A DNA stretch of 64,000 nt from Hyphomonas sp. (GTDB taxonomy: Bacteria; Pseudomonadota; Alphaproteobacteria; Caulobacterales; Hyphomonadaceae). The notes beneath the pieces are model-generated. The model ran no database searches and was not told the origin of the DNA. It saw nothing but the letters and a program-made list of their open reading frames with translations. The position numbers were made by a program, and so were the translations under genes. Every line of letters starts with the position of its first letter. The stretch's first letter is position 1. Positions 1 through 12,406 of this stretch are shown here, in pieces. Location: NCBI GenBank assembly GCA_017792365.1, contig CP051229.1, positions 3,223,725 through 3,287,724 on the forward strand, written 5' to 3'.

Positions 1-137
1 TTGCGCCGCATGTCCATGTCATCATCCGGCCCGATGCATACGGTGCGCGTCGCCTCCTGCGGACCGACGACGTGTTCGGTAGCGGCGACAAACTCGTCGG
101 CGAGACGACCGTGTGTGACGACGACCATGCCGATCAT
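1..137 (-). CDS. PTS mannose-type IIA component (partial, N-terminus only)
   Basis: The first 45 codons run off the left edge of the window. The protein opens MIGMVVVTHGRLADEF, which matches the start of EIIA-Man family proteins; the His in THG (residue 9) is where the family carries its phosphohistidine. In alphaproteobacteria such IIA proteins belong to a regulatory PTS with HPr and EI rather than to sugar uptake. The gene follows chvG after only 66 bp on the same strand. The usual hprK and rapZ genes are not between them, so this locus has a shortened arrangement. The start is the ATG at 137; an in-frame ATG at 128 is the alternative. Confidence 0.8.
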   Translation of the reverse strand, partial: MIGMVVVTHGRLADEFVAATEHVVGPQEATRTVCIGPDDDMDMRR

Positions 138-203
138 TGGGAAACCTCGATACAGGCGAACTGGGTTAATCGTGGCGCGCAGACCATCGCGGGGTCAAGC
201 CTA

Positions 204-1798
204 TTAAACGGTAAACGGCGCCTGCGGCAGTTCGACGACAAAACGGGCTCCTGCAACACTCTCGCCACCTTGCGGTCCGGGGCGATTCTCGGCCCAGACC
301 CTGCCTTTGTGGGTCTCTGCGATCTGGCGGACGATGGAGAGACCAAGGCCGGAATTGTTGCCGAACTTCGCCCCTTCGGGACGGTCGGTGTAGAAGCGGT
401 CGAAGATCTTCTCCAGCTTGTCGTGGGGCACGCCGGGCCCGTCGTCGTCCACGACGATGCGGATCGCCGGTCCGTTCAGCCGGCTCTTGTGATCCAGCGT
501 GACCCTGACTTCGCCGTCGGCGGGAGAAAACGAGCGCGCATTCTCGATCAGGTTGCGCATGATCTGGCCCAGCGGCCCCTCGCGGCCCATGACCACTGAC
601 GGCTTGCCGCGGGTCTCGATCTTCAGGGTCACATTGGCCTGATGCTCCCGCCGCGTATCGCGATAGATTGAGACGATTTCGTCAATCAGGCGCTCGATGT
701 CGACCGGCGTGAGCTTCTCGCGGACGATCTCGCCTTCAAGTCGCGACAGGTTGGAGATGTCGGTGATGAGGCGGTCGAGCCGGATCACATCGCGTGCAAT
801 GACTTCCCGCATCCGCTCGCGGACGGCCGGGTCCTCGACCGTGCGCGATGTCTCGACCGCCGACCGGATGGAGGTGAGGGGTTCTTGAGCTCGTGGGCCA
901 CATCCGCCGCGAAGCGTTCGTTGGACTGGATGCGGTCGTAGAGCGCGGCGGTCATGGCCTCCATGGCGCGGGCGAGGTCGCCGATCTCGTCCTTGCGATT
1001 GTGCAGCGCGCCGAGACTGAGCCGTTCGGCAGCGCCCGTGCGCACGCGATCCGAGGCGATCGAAAGCTTTCGCAACGGACGGGCGATCCCTGCGGTGAGC
1101 AGGGCGGATGTGGTGAGCGCCACGAGGATGGCGACAACGATGAGTGGTATGAGGGCTGCGCGCTCAGCCGCGATGATGTTGGCGACATCGCTGGTTTCGA
1201 TGGTGACTGTGCCGACGACGGCGCCGACGAGCCGGATGGGGACCGTAACCGAAATCACGCGCTCGGCGGCGTCGTTGAACCGTTCTGATGCGACCGTGTC
1301 GCCACGCAGGGCGCCCTGGACTTCCTCCTCCAGCGAAACGGCCTCTTCGATCTCTTCGCTGCCAAAGCCTTCCAGCGTGCGGTTGGCGGCGCGCACGACG
1401 GAGAGCCAGCTGCGCTCAAGCGCGTTGGGCTCCTCGATGGGCGGCAGCTCGCGACCTTCCACTTCATCATTGAGGAGATCGGTGTCGGCGACCACTTCAC
1501 CTTCCGGATCGTGGATGCGCAGGCGCGAGTTTTCGAGCACCGGGATGCGCTTGATCCGCGCCCGCGCCACATCGTCGAGCAGACGCGGGGTCGGTTCGCC
1601 GATCGCTGCGCTGTCGGTGAGGATGGACGAGATCGTGTCGGCCATCTCGTTGAGCGACGCCTTGCGCGCCTGGACGAGATTGGAGCGCACCTCGTTCAGC
1701 GCCAGCGCGCCGGTGATGATAATGATCAGCCCGGCCAGGTTCGACGCCAGGATCAGCCGCGCAATCGGCGAGAAGATCAAAGCGCCGGTGCGCCGCAC
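204..1798 (-). CDS. chvG: ChvG-type sensor histidine kinase (frameshifted)
   Basis: Membrane sensor kinase of the ChvG/ChvI (ExoS/ChvI) envelope and acid stress system. The N-terminal part has a TM segment near residues 15-35, a periplasmic region, a second TM near 215-235, a HAMP region and the H-box AADVAHELKNP. The reading frame is then lost. The dimerisation helix (RLITDISNLSRLE), N-box (LIENARSF) and G-boxes (DDGPGVP, GLGLSIV) continue in another frame to the stop at 204. Restoring one C in the run at 878-881 joins both parts as a normal kinase. It lies directly downstream of chvI, so they are probably co-transcribed. A sequencing error is likelier than true loss. Confidence 0.85.
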
Positions 1799-1823
1799 TG
1801 CACCGCGCGAACGCGGCGAAGGC

Positions 1824-2522
1824 TCAGACTTCCTTATAGCGGTACCCTACGCCGTAGAGCGTCTCTATCGAATCAAACGTGTCGTCGAGATCGCGAAACT
1901 TCTTGCGCAGCCGCTTGATGTGGCTGTCGATCGTGCGGTCGTCGACATAGACCTGATCGTCGTAGGCCGCGTCCATGAGCTGGTCGCGACTTTTCACGTA
2001 GCCCGGGCGCGAGGCCAGCGCCTGCAGGATCAGGAACTCGGTGACGGTCAGGCGGACGGGTTCACCATCCCACGAGCAGGCGTGCCGATTGGGATCCAGC
2101 GTGAGGCGGCCACGGACGATCGGTTTCTTGTCGCCTTCCTCGGGACCGGCCGCGGCGCCGCGCGCGCGGCGGAGGACCGCTTTCACACGCTCGGCCAGAA
2201 GGCGGTTGGAGCAGGGCTTACGGATAAAGTCGTCCGCGCCGATGTTGAAGCCGACCACTTCGTCGATCTCATCGTCCTTCGAGGTCAGGAAGATCGCGGG
2301 CAGGGAGGAGTTCTGGCGGAGCTTCCGGAGCAGCTCCATGCCGTCCATCTTCGGCATCTTGACGTCGAGGATTGCGATATCGGGCGGGTTTTCCGACAGG
2401 CCGGCATAGGCCGCCTCGCCATCGTGATAGGCGCGAACCTGATAACCCTCTGATTCAAAGAAGGCTTTGAGTGCCTCTACGATGTTCTCGTCGTCATCGA
2501 CCAGCGCGATAGTGGCCATCAT
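1824..2522 (-). CDS. chvI: ChvI-type response regulator
   Basis: OmpR/PhoB-class transcription factor, about 231 residues, that partners the ChvG kinase encoded downstream. The receiver domain (residues about 3-120) has the acidic cluster DDD, the phospho-acceptor in [11 protein letters not shown], the Thr/Ser of LTSKDD and the Lys of RKPCS. The C-terminal winged helix ends in the typical [10 protein letters not shown]. The start follows a strong GGAGGAGGAC Shine-Dalgarno; two ATGs are adjacent, and the second may be the true start. ChvI systems control exopolysaccharide, motility and acid or envelope stress genes in rhizobia and relatives; the regulon here is unknown. Confidence 0.92.
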   Translation of the reverse strand: MMATIALVDDDENIVEALKAFFESEGYQVRAYHDGEAAYAGLSENPPDIAILDVKMPKMDGMELLRKLRQNSSLPAIFLTSKDDEIDEVVGFNIGADDFIRKPCSNRLLAERVKAVLRRARGAAAGPEEGDKKPIVRGRLTLDPNRHACSWDGEPVRLTVTEFLILQALASRPGYVKSRDQLMDAAYDDQVYVDDRTIDSHIKRLRKKFRDLDDTFDSIETLYGVGYRYKEV

Positions 2523-2736
2523 GTCCTCCTCCGGTCGGCATTCCCGCTCGCCGCCCGTCTACATAATTGTGGCGCCCGCGTCCAAGGGGCAAGTGGAGAT
2601 GGCGCCGCCAGCAATTGTCGGAAGGTTCACGGTTAACGAGCGGCGATGGCACATCGATTGCTCCGTGTTGCGGGTAATGGCCGGGACAACTTCGCCTGGA
2701 AAGCGAGCGCCTGGCTCACCTCGAAGGGTCGAGCAG

Positions 2737-3507
2737 ATGAAGATCATTACTGTCAGCGGCTTTAAGGGCGGCACGGGCAAGACGACCATTTCGGCCTTGC
2801 TCGGCGTGGCGGCGGTGCAAGAAGGGTTGCGCGTTGCGGCCCTCGATCTGGACCGTTTCACCAGCAACCTTTCGCGGTTCCTGCATGTCCGTAAGGAAGC
2901 CGGACTGAAATCGCCCGACCATTTCCTGATGATGGAGACGGACGGCGGCAAGGATCAGTCCAGCGCCAGCGGGCGGCTGCAAGGCTTTGTCGAGATGGCC
3001 CGACTGGACGGGTATGACCTGATGATCATCGACACGTCGTCCGGCCACCAGCACGATATCTACGACGCCCACCTTATCGCGGACATCATCCTGACGCCGA
3101 TGAACGAGAGCCCTGCGGACATGCACGCGCTGTTTACGCCGTCCGGCGCGCCGATGGCGCCGCGCAACAATTACCGGGACATGGTGGATGCCGCTCGCTT
3201 TGACCGTGCAAGAGCCGGCAAACCGAGGCAGCGCTGGTCGATCTGCGTCAATCGCGTGCAGGCTTTGCCGACCCGTATCGGCGCCGCCATCCAGGGCAGG
3301 GTGGAGAGCATGGCGATGGCCACCGGTTTCGACGATGTCTGGTACCTGCGCGAGCGCGTGGCCCACCGCGCCATCTCCGAAGATGGCATGACGGTGCTCG
3401 ACACGCCGGCTGACGGCAAGCTGACGATGAGCGAGATCTCTGGCCGCGCCGAACTGCGCGGCATATTGGGCCAGCTCACGGACAACGACGTCGCGCTGGC
3501 GGCCTAA
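2737..3507 (+). CDS. ParA/MinD-family ATPase
   Basis: A 256-residue P-loop ATPase with a deviant Walker A motif at its start (FKGGTGKTT), a Walker A' region (DLDRFTSN) and a Walker B strand (LMIIDTSSG). This is the ParA/MinD architecture, used for partitioning DNA or positioning protein complexes. It does not look like the chromosomal ParA or MipZ: no parB or parS lies beside it, and it stands alone between chvI (divergent) and an alkaline phosphatase. The start is the ATG at 2737; the open frame upstream to 2467 is non-coding. The cargo cannot be told from the sequence. Confidence 0.8.
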   Translation: MKIITVSGFKGGTGKTTISALLGVAAVQEGLRVAALDLDRFTSNLSRFLHVRKEAGLKSPDHFLMMETDGGKDQSSASGRLQGFVEMARLDGYDLMIIDTSSGHQHDIYDAHLIADIILTPMNESPADMHALFTPSGAPMAPRNNYRDMVDAARFDRARAGKPRQRWSICVNRVQALPTRIGAAIQGRVESMAMATGFDDVWYLRERVAHRAISEDGMTVLDTPADGKLTMSEISGRAELRGILGQLTDNDVALAA

Positions 3508-3608
3508 GACCGTCACCAGGCTGCTTCCGGTAAATTCCGACGTGCGCTTGTCACGCTGAACGGCTAGGACTGTTTCAGCTGCCAACCACGAGGATAACCG
3601 GAGGAGCC

Positions 3609-5159
3609 ATGACCCGGATCGCTGCGCCAGCGCTTGCCATGCTGATTGCCGTTGGGGGATGCGCATCCACTGCGCCAGCCGATGCGCCGGAAGTGGTGAC
3701 GGCTGAGACCGAGCCCCTCTACACCCCAAGGCAAGCCGGAGACAGCTACTACGTCGCGGCCCATACCGCAGTGTCGGCGCGCAAGGCGGAACGCGGCGCC
3801 AAGCCCGCAAAGAATGTCATCCTCTTCGTCGGCGACGGCATGGGCGTTTCGTCGATCACCGCCGGGCGCATTTTTGCCGGCCAGGCAAAAGGCGTTGATG
3901 GCGAGAGCTACCGGCTGGCGATGGAGCAGCTGCCGTACTCGGCGATGGTGAAGACCTATACGCACGATGCGCAGGTCGCCGACAGCGCCCCGACCGCGGC
4001 CGCCATGACGACCGGGGTGAAGTCGAGCAACGGAACGATTGGCGTCACGCAGGACGGCACGCCCGGCAATTGCGCCGTGCAGGCGTCGAGCGCCGCCGAC
4101 AGCCTGTGGGAGATCGCGGAGGACGCGGGTCTTGCGACCGGGTTCGTTTCGACCGCCCGGATTACCCACGCAACGCCGGCCGCGACGTTCGCCAAAACCG
4201 TTGACCGCGACTGGGAGGCTGACGTCAATCTGTCCCCTGCCGCAAGCGCGGGTGGTTGCACGGATATCGCGCGGCAGTTTGTCGAATGGAGCCACGGCGA
4301 CGGCTTTGAGATCGCGATGGGCGGCGGGCGCGCCAACTTCCTGCCGACCACAGAGGCCGATCCGGAATACGCGCAGCGGACCGGGGTGCGTGGCGATGGC
4401 AGGAACCTGATCGAGGAATGGACCGGCGCGCGCGAAGATCGCGTCTTCATGTCGAACCTGTCGGAGCTGCAGGCGCATGACTTTTCCAGCGATGCAAAAG
4501 TGCTCGCGCTCTTCGAGCCATCTCACATGCAGTACGAGGCCGACCGCAATACCGGTCCTGACGGCGAACCTTCGCTCGCGGAGATGACGCGCGCGGCGAT
4601 CACGCGCCTGTCTCAGGACGAGGAAGGTTACGTTCTGATGGTTGAGGCGGGGCGCATCGATCACGCGCATCATGCCGGCAATGCAGCGCGCGCACTTGGC
4701 GACCTTGTGGCGATGGACGATGCGATCGCAGCGGCGCAGGAGATGACCAATGGCGAGGATACGCTGATCATCGTCACCGCCGATCACAGTCACACGCTGG
4801 TGATCCAGGGCTATCCGGGTCGCAATAACCCGATCCTCGGCTTTGTCCTCTATCCGGGACTCGGCGAACCGGCAAAGGCGGCAGACGGCAAGCCTTACAC
4901 CACGCTGGCCTACGCAAACGGCCCCGGTGCAATCTGCATCAACAGCGAGGATCCGTGCGAGCGCAAGGATCTGCAGGGCGATGACCCTGAAGCGCTGGAT
5001 TTCATCCAGCAGGCGACCGTGCCGTTTGCATCGGAAACGCATGCGGGTGAGGACGTGGCGCTGTTCGCCTCGGGGCCGGGCGCCAATCTGTTTTCCGGCA
5101 CAATCGAGCAGAACGAGATTTTCCACGTCATGGCGCAGAGCCTGGGACTGGTGGAATAA
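3609..5159 (+). CDS. alkaline phosphatase (PhoA family), lipoprotein
   Basis: Periplasmic or outer-membrane-anchored metal-dependent phosphomonoesterase, 516 residues. It opens with a lipoprotein signal whose lipobox ends at Cys18 (LIAVGGC). The first metal-binding motif is VGDGMG (residues 74-79), and the nucleophile is Ser126 in VADSAPTAAAMTTG. Further ligands are in EAGRIDHAHHAGN and TADHSHT, the last two His-rich metal sites. Start: ATG behind GGAGGAG. The gene is single and unlinked to pst/pho genes. I saw no convincing Pho box upstream. Confidence 0.93.
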   Translation: MTRIAAPALAMLIAVGGCASTAPADAPEVVTAETEPLYTPRQAGDSYYVAAHTAVSARKAERGAKPAKNVILFVGDGMGVSSITAGRIFAGQAKGVDGESYRLAMEQLPYSAMVKTYTHDAQVADSAPTAAAMTTGVKSSNGTIGVTQDGTPGNCAVQASSAADSLWEIAEDAGLATGFVSTARITHATPAATFAKTVDRDWEADVNLSPAASAGGCTDIARQFVEWSHGDGFEIAMGGGRANFLPTTEADPEYAQRTGVRGDGRNLIEEWTGAREDRVFMSNLSELQAHDFSSDAKVLALFEPSHMQYEADRNTGPDGEPSLAEMTRAAITRLSQDEEGYVLMVEAGRIDHAHHAGNAARALGDLVAMDDAIAAAQEMTNGEDTLIIVTADHSHTLVIQGYPGRNNPILGFVLYPGLGEPAKAADGKPYTTLAYANGPGAICINSEDPCERKDLQGDDPEALDFIQQATVPFASETHAGEDVALFASGPGANLFSGTIEQNEIFHVMAQSLGLVE

Positions 5160-5271
5160 ACTGACCTGACAGCGTCTGGCGCTATAGCGGCGGCGTCTGC
5201 GGCTTGCCGTGGCAGGCGGCGGGGGATAGGTCTCGCTGGCTGAACGTCAATGCGAGTAGCTGGAGAGCGCG

Positions 5272-6273
5272 ATGGCGACCCCGTCGACCTATCTCGATTT
5301 CGAACGACCTGTTGCAGACCTCGAGACCAAGATCGCCGAGTTGCAGGAAGCCGGCGGTTCGGTCGTAAGCGAGGAAGTGTCCAAGCTGCGCGAGAAGTCG
5401 GCAAAGCAGCTCAAGGACATCTATTCCAAGCTCAGCCCGTGGCAGAAAACGCAGGTCGCCCGGCATCCCGACCGTCCCCACTTCGCTGATTACGTCGAGG
5501 GGTTGTGCGACGATTTCGTTCAGCTGGACGGCGATCGCAAGTTCATGAACGACGAAGCCATCATTGGCGGGCTCGCCAAGTTTCGCGGACAGCCCGTTGT
5601 GGTCATCGGGCACGAAAAGGGGCGGGACACGCAGACCCGCATCAAGCACAATTTCGGCATGGGCCGGCCTGAAGGCTACCGCAAGGCGGTGCGCCTGATG
5701 GAGCTGGCGGGACGCTTCGGCCTGCCGGTGATCGCGCTGGTCGACACGTCCGGCGCATTCCCGGGCAAGGGCGGTGAAGAGCGCGGGCAAGCCGAGGCGT
5801 TGGCGCGCTCGATCGAAGCCTGCCTCATGCTGGATACGCCGATGATATCTGTGATCGTCGGCGAAGGCGGCTCAGGCGGCGCGGTCGCGCTCGCGTCGGG
5901 CAACAGGGTCATGATGATGGAACACGCCATCTATTCGGTGATCTCGCCGGAGGGCGCAGCTTCGATCCTGTTCCGCGACGCCAAGCGCGCCAAGGACACG
6001 GCCGAGGCGATGAAGATCACGGCGCAGGACCTGGAGAAATTCCGCATCATCGACGCGGTCATTCCCGAACCGATGGGCGGCGCGCACCGGGATCCGAAGA
6101 CGGCGATTTCGCGCGTTGGCGATGCCATCGAGAAGGCGCTCAAGAGCCTGAAGGACATGTCGCCGGATGAGCTGCGTGACCAGCGCAAACAGCGCTTCTA
6201 TGCGATCGGGCGTGATGGACTGCCGGCTGCGGCATCCGCTGCGACGCGCACGCCGCAGCGGAAAAAGCCCTAG
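5272..6273 (+). CDS. accA: acetyl-CoA carboxylase carboxyltransferase subunit alpha
   Basis: Alpha half of the carboxyltransferase that moves the carboxyl group from biotin to acetyl-CoA, the first committed step of fatty acid synthesis. The 333 residues cover the whole family, with the crotonase-type core GLPVIALVDTSGAFPG and the oxyanion/glycine region GEGGSGGAVALASG. The start is the ATG at 5272 with a modest GGAGAG upstream. Its stop overlaps the stop of the convergent DUF481 gene by 3 bp, so there is no intergenic space at the 3' end. Confidence 0.96.
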   Translation: MATPSTYLDFERPVADLETKIAELQEAGGSVVSEEVSKLREKSAKQLKDIYSKLSPWQKTQVARHPDRPHFADYVEGLCDDFVQLDGDRKFMNDEAIIGGLAKFRGQPVVVIGHEKGRDTQTRIKHNFGMGRPEGYRKAVRLMELAGRFGLPVIALVDTSGAFPGKGGEERGQAEALARSIEACLMLDTPMISVIVGEGGSGGAVALASGNRVMMMEHAIYSVISPEGAASILFRDAKRAKDTAEAMKITAQDLEKFRIIDAVIPEPMGGAHRDPKTAISRVGDAIEKALKSLKDMSPDELRDQRKQRFYAIGRDGLPAAASAATRTPQRKKP

Positions 6274-6996
6274 CCGACCTTGTAGACCATCGAGAAGCGG
6301 GTCGCGGTGTCGGTTTCCTCGAAACCGGCCGGCGGGTCCGTGTCGTGACGCACGTCGTAGGAGATGCGCGCCGACAGGTTGCCGGTCAGATCGAACGTGA
6401 ACGCCAGCGAGTTGATGATCTGCGTGGACGTGCTGGAGTAGATCACGTCCGTGTCGTTGCTGAGCGCCACGTTGTCGTTGAACTGGTGCTCGAGCCGCGA
6501 GCCGGCGGCGAAGCCCAGCGACTCTTCTTGTTCGCCGGTCGTGCGGATTTCATCGACGCGATAGCCGGGGCCGCCCTGTACGGTCCATGTCGTCGGTTCG
6601 CCGACGATGATGTCGTAGGCGAGACCGCCGCCGAGAAAGTAGCGGTTCTCGAAACCGGAGAACTCGTCTTTCTCCCGTGCCGCGGCCGTATGCGCTCAGT
6701 CGCTCGCTGAGGATGCGGTCGACCTGGCCTGCGGCTGCGAGGCGGTTCTTGGTTTCGACGCTGTCGGTCTCGCCATAGTCGGCGGAGAACTGCCCTGACT
6801 GCGTCCAAAGCTCGCCATTGTGCTTGAGCTTCACCCCGGCCCCGAAGTCGGTCGTCTCGGTATTGCCGGTCGTGTAGCCCGCGGAGAGCGAGCCTTCGCC
6901 TTCCCATTCCGGCGTCTCGTCGGCGTCTTGGGCGAGCGCAGGCGCGGCGAAAGCAAGCGGCGCTGCAGCGGCGATGAACAATGACCTGTATTTCAA
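6270..6996 (-). CDS. DUF481 outer-membrane beta-barrel protein (frameshifted)
   Basis: Predicted secreted protein of the DUF481 family, small outer-membrane barrels of unknown role. A signal peptide (SLFIAAAAPLAFAAPALAQ) is followed by EWEGEGSLSAGYTTGNTET, the family's opening strand. Alternating strands run to the C-terminal aromatic-rich end (FSMVYKVG). The frame breaks near 6698-6702: one extra G there shifts it, and removing it rejoins the two halves. The start is TTG at 6996 behind AAGGAG; an upstream in-frame ATG at 7053 lacks such support. A perfect CRP-type palindrome lies about 112 bp upstream. Confidence 0.75.
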
Positions 6997-7107
6997 GACA
7001 GTCTCCTTCGGGCTGATCGGGGGATGCCGCGCCGATAGCGTGCGCTGGCGCATGGGACAATGACCGCCGGCGACCGATTTGGCCTGAGACTGCCCGAATC
7101 AATCAGG

Positions 7108-7123
7108 TGTGATCGACATCACA
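7108..7123 (-). promoter_or_regulatory. CRP-type operator palindrome
   Basis: TGTGA-N6-TCACA is an exact match to the classical CRP/FNR-superfamily (cAMP-CRP) consensus. It is nested in a wider dyad, AATCAGG at 7101-7107 and CCTGATT at 7143-7149. It lies between the end of secA and the DUF481 gene, about 112 bp before the DUF481 start codon. It is likely an activator or repressor site for that gene; the cognate regulator is not in the window. Confidence 0.5.
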
Positions 7124-7215
7124 CAATATCGATACGCGAACGCCTGATTCACCGCGGCGGCCGCAAGGCCAGCACGTGCGAGGCGCTGTTGCTGCAGTAC
7201 GGGTGGAGATCGCGA

Positions 7216-9915
<2,700 letters not shown>

Positions 9916-10012
9916 CGGGGGCTATCCGCTCTCATCTGCGCCGGGAACGCCCGGCACGCTTGCTAAAAGCCGTCGTTCCGGGGATTGTGAGCCGGCAAGG
10001 ACGCCAAATGTG

Positions 10013-10024
10013 TAAACCGGTTTA
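10013..10024. promoter_or_regulatory. 12-bp palindrome in the secA / parvulin intergenic region
   Basis: TAAACCGGTTTA is a perfect palindrome in an AT-richer stretch, 98 bp before secA and 113 bp before the parvulin lipoprotein gene. Position and symmetry suggest an operator or promoter element for one or both genes. I cannot name a regulator. Confidence 0.3.
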
Positions 10025-10136
10025 AATTACCGATTTGCGCTATCGCGACACGTAAGGACCAGCCTATTGAGTGTCAATCCGAGCGCGTGGCGTCGCCGCC
10101 TCGGACCACAGTTTCAGTGTTCAGGGAGTTTCCCCC

Positions 10137-11120
10137 ATGCAGGTCAGGATTGCGCAGATTGCAGCTGTATTGGCGGCATCCGCGGGTCTTGGACTGTCTG
10201 GCTGTGACCAGCCCGCGCCGCTGACGGAAATGGCTGTAGTTGAGGATTCTTCTGCAGTTGCCGCCTACGTTGACGGCCAGCCGATCTATGCCTCCGACGT
10301 GATATTCGCCGCCGAGGCCGAGGGCGCCATCGAAGCCGGCGACGCCCTTGAGCCGGACAGCCCGGAATTCAATCGGGTGCTGGATGGGCTGATCGACGTG
10401 CGCCTGATGGCGATGGAAGCGGAGGCGAGGGGACTGGACGAGGACCCGCAGTCGCGGTTCCGCCTCCAGTCGATCCGCGAGAATACCTTGTCGAATATCC
10501 TGATCGAGACGGTTGTCGCCGAGCGCGTCGATGAGGCCGCCGTGCGCAAGATGTACGAAGCGCAGATTGCCATATCGGAACTCGGCGAAGAGGCTCGCGT
10601 GCGCCAGATCGTGACCGCCACAAAGAGCGACATGGATCAGGTGATTGCGGAGCTGGATTCCGGGGTGGATTTCGCGATCGTTGCGTCCCAGCAATCGATC
10701 GATGAGCCCACCCGGCTGGAAGGCGGCGATCTTGGCTATCTCAAGGAAGACGAGGTGCCGCCAGCCTTCGCCCAGGCCATTCTCGCCACGGCGACGGGCG
10801 GCGTCTCGCGTCCGTTCGAGACGGCCAATGGCTGGCGCATCCTCAAGGTCGAGGAGCGTCGCGAGGAGGCGCCGCCGTCCCTCGAAGAATTGCGCGGGCC
10901 GATCCTGAATTATCTCGGCATGATCGAGATCGACAAGCTGCTAAAACAGCTGCGGTCGGAATCGGCGATCGACCGCCGCTCCAGCGCGTCTGCGCCTGCC
11001 TTGCGGACCGACCCGTTCTCCATCGCGCCGGAAGAAGAGGATGTCGATGAAGCGCCGCCTCGCATCGAGGCGCAGGCGGAAACGGCCGACAGCGCCCCGG
11101 AAGCTGGCGAGGCGCAATAG
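10137..11120 (+). CDS. parvulin-type peptidyl-prolyl isomerase lipoprotein
   Basis: Periplasmic folding factor of 327 residues. The start at 10137 gives a lipoprotein signal with lipobox LGLSGC, then a SurA/PpiD-like N-terminal helical segment. A PpiC (parvulin) domain follows at about residues 130-235, with EEARVRQIV, GGDLGYLKEDEVPPAF and PFETANGWRILKV as the typical landmarks. A low-complexity acidic tail ends the protein. It lies next to secA (divergent) and 3 bp before argJ, so it may act on exported proteins. The upstream open frame from 10071 is excluded because it would bury the signal peptide. Confidence 0.88.
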   Translation: MQVRIAQIAAVLAASAGLGLSGCDQPAPLTEMAVVEDSSAVAAYVDGQPIYASDVIFAAEAEGAIEAGDALEPDSPEFNRVLDGLIDVRLMAMEAEARGLDEDPQSRFRLQSIRENTLSNILIETVVAERVDEAAVRKMYEAQIAISELGEEARVRQIVTATKSDMDQVIAELDSGVDFAIVASQQSIDEPTRLEGGDLGYLKEDEVPPAFAQAILATATGGVSRPFETANGWRILKVEERREEAPPSLEELRGPILNYLGMIEIDKLLKQLRSESAIDRRSSASAPALRTDPFSIAPEEEDVDEAPPRIEAQAETADSAPEAGEAQ

Positions 11121-11123
11121 ACG

Positions 11124-12374
11124 ATGGGCGTTACTAATCTGCCGGTGTCGCCACTGGCTCCGAAATCGTTCCCGGAATTGCCTGAAGTTGGCGGCGTCGA
11201 ACTGACGACATTCGCGCTCGGACTGTATTCGGGAACATCGCGCGATGACCTGCTCGTCGTGCACTTCCCGAATGGCGCGGCGCCCGGAGGCGTCTTCACC
11301 ACATCCTCCACGCGGTCGGCCGATGTCGACTGGTGTCGCAGCGCCCTGAAGTCCAGCGAGGTGCGGGCGCGTGCGCTTGTGGTCAATGCCGGGAACTCGA
11401 ATGCGTTCACGGGGCAAGCCGGTATCGAGAAAAACCGCGCGACAACCGCCGCCGTCGTGGGCCTCGCCGGTTGCTTGGACACCAACGTTTTTCTCGCCGC
11501 GACCGGCGTGATCGGAGAGCCGCTGCCTCCGACCCGTGTCGCCGATGGCGTCAGGGCGGCCTGGCCAGCGCTTGGCATGCCGAACTGGGAGAAGGCCGCC
11601 AACGCCATCCGCACCACCGATACCTTCGCCAAGGCGTCCGGCGCGACGACCGAGATCGAAGGCCGGGCCGTGAACATTGTCGGCATCGCCAAAGGCTCCG
11701 GGATGATCGCGCCCAACATGGCGACGACGCTGAATTACGTTTTCACCGATGCGCCGCTGAGCGCCAAGGCGGCGCAGGCGCTGATCGCTCGATACTGCGA
11801 CCTGACCTACAATTGCATCACCGTCGATAGCGACACCTCGACATCGGATACCCTGATGCTGTTTGCGACCGGCGCATCGGGCGGTGAGACGATCTATGAT
11901 CCGGATGATCCGCGGCTCGAAGGGCTCCGCACCAAGCTCCACGCGGTCCTCAAGGATCTGGCGCTGCAGATCGTCCGGGACGGCGAGGGCGCCCGGCGCC
12001 TGATCGAGATCAACGTGATAGGCGCTGCCGACGACCATGCTGCGCGGGTGATCGGCGCATCGATCGCCAATTCTCCGCTGGTGAAGACCGCGATGGCGGC
12101 AGGCGACGCTAATTGGGGCCGCATCGTCATGGCGGTCGGCAAATCGGGCGAGGTTGTCGAGCGGGACTCGCTGGCGATCTGGTTCGGCGATCACCAGGTC
12201 GCAAAGGATGGAGCCCGCGCGCCGGACTATTCCGAGGCCAAGGCGAGCCAGGCGGTATCCGGCGAGTTGGTGCGCGTGCGTGTTGATGCGGGTGTCGGCG
12301 ATGGCCAGGCGACCGTCTGGACGTGCGACCTCACCGAAGGTTACGTGAAGATAAACGGCGCGTACCGAAGTTGA
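11124..12374 (+). CDS. argJ: ArgJ, glutamate N-acetyltransferase / N-acetylornithine transferase
   Basis: Bifunctional arginine-biosynthesis enzyme that recycles the acetyl group from acetylornithine to glutamate. It is made as one 416-residue chain that cleaves itself. The cleavage region reads MIAPNMATTL, so the conserved Thr nucleophile after Ala is kept, although the usual ATML is ATTL here. C-terminal family landmarks include NCITVDSDTSTSDT, AAGDANWGRIVMA and CDLTEGYVKING. It starts 3 bp after the parvulin gene and is followed by mutT, as in many alphaproteobacteria. Confidence 0.95.
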   Translation: MGVTNLPVSPLAPKSFPELPEVGGVELTTFALGLYSGTSRDDLLVVHFPNGAAPGGVFTTSSTRSADVDWCRSALKSSEVRARALVVNAGNSNAFTGQAGIEKNRATTAAVVGLAGCLDTNVFLAATGVIGEPLPPTRVADGVRAAWPALGMPNWEKAANAIRTTDTFAKASGATTEIEGRAVNIVGIAKGSGMIAPNMATTLNYVFTDAPLSAKAAQALIARYCDLTYNCITVDSDTSTSDTLMLFATGASGGETIYDPDDPRLEGLRTKLHAVLKDLALQIVRDGEGARRLIEINVIGAADDHAARVIGASIANSPLVKTAMAAGDANWGRIVMAVGKSGEVVERDSLAIWFGDHQVAKDGARAPDYSEAKASQAVSGELVRVRVDAGVGDGQATVWTCDLTEGYVKINGAYRS

Positions 12375-12406
12375 CTGCGGCGTCTGCACGCCGAATTTAC
12401 CCTCCC

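Noticed and set aside
954-2453. 499-residue open frame on the plus strand
   Set aside because: Antisense to chvG and chvI; Ser/Arg-rich shadow.
3508-3608. Pho box before the alkaline phosphatase
   Set aside because: Only partial TGTCA-like segments are present and the repeat spacing is wrong.
3564-5126. 520-residue open frame on the minus strand
   Set aside because: Antisense to the alkaline phosphatase; composition is arginine-rich and lacks any family feature.
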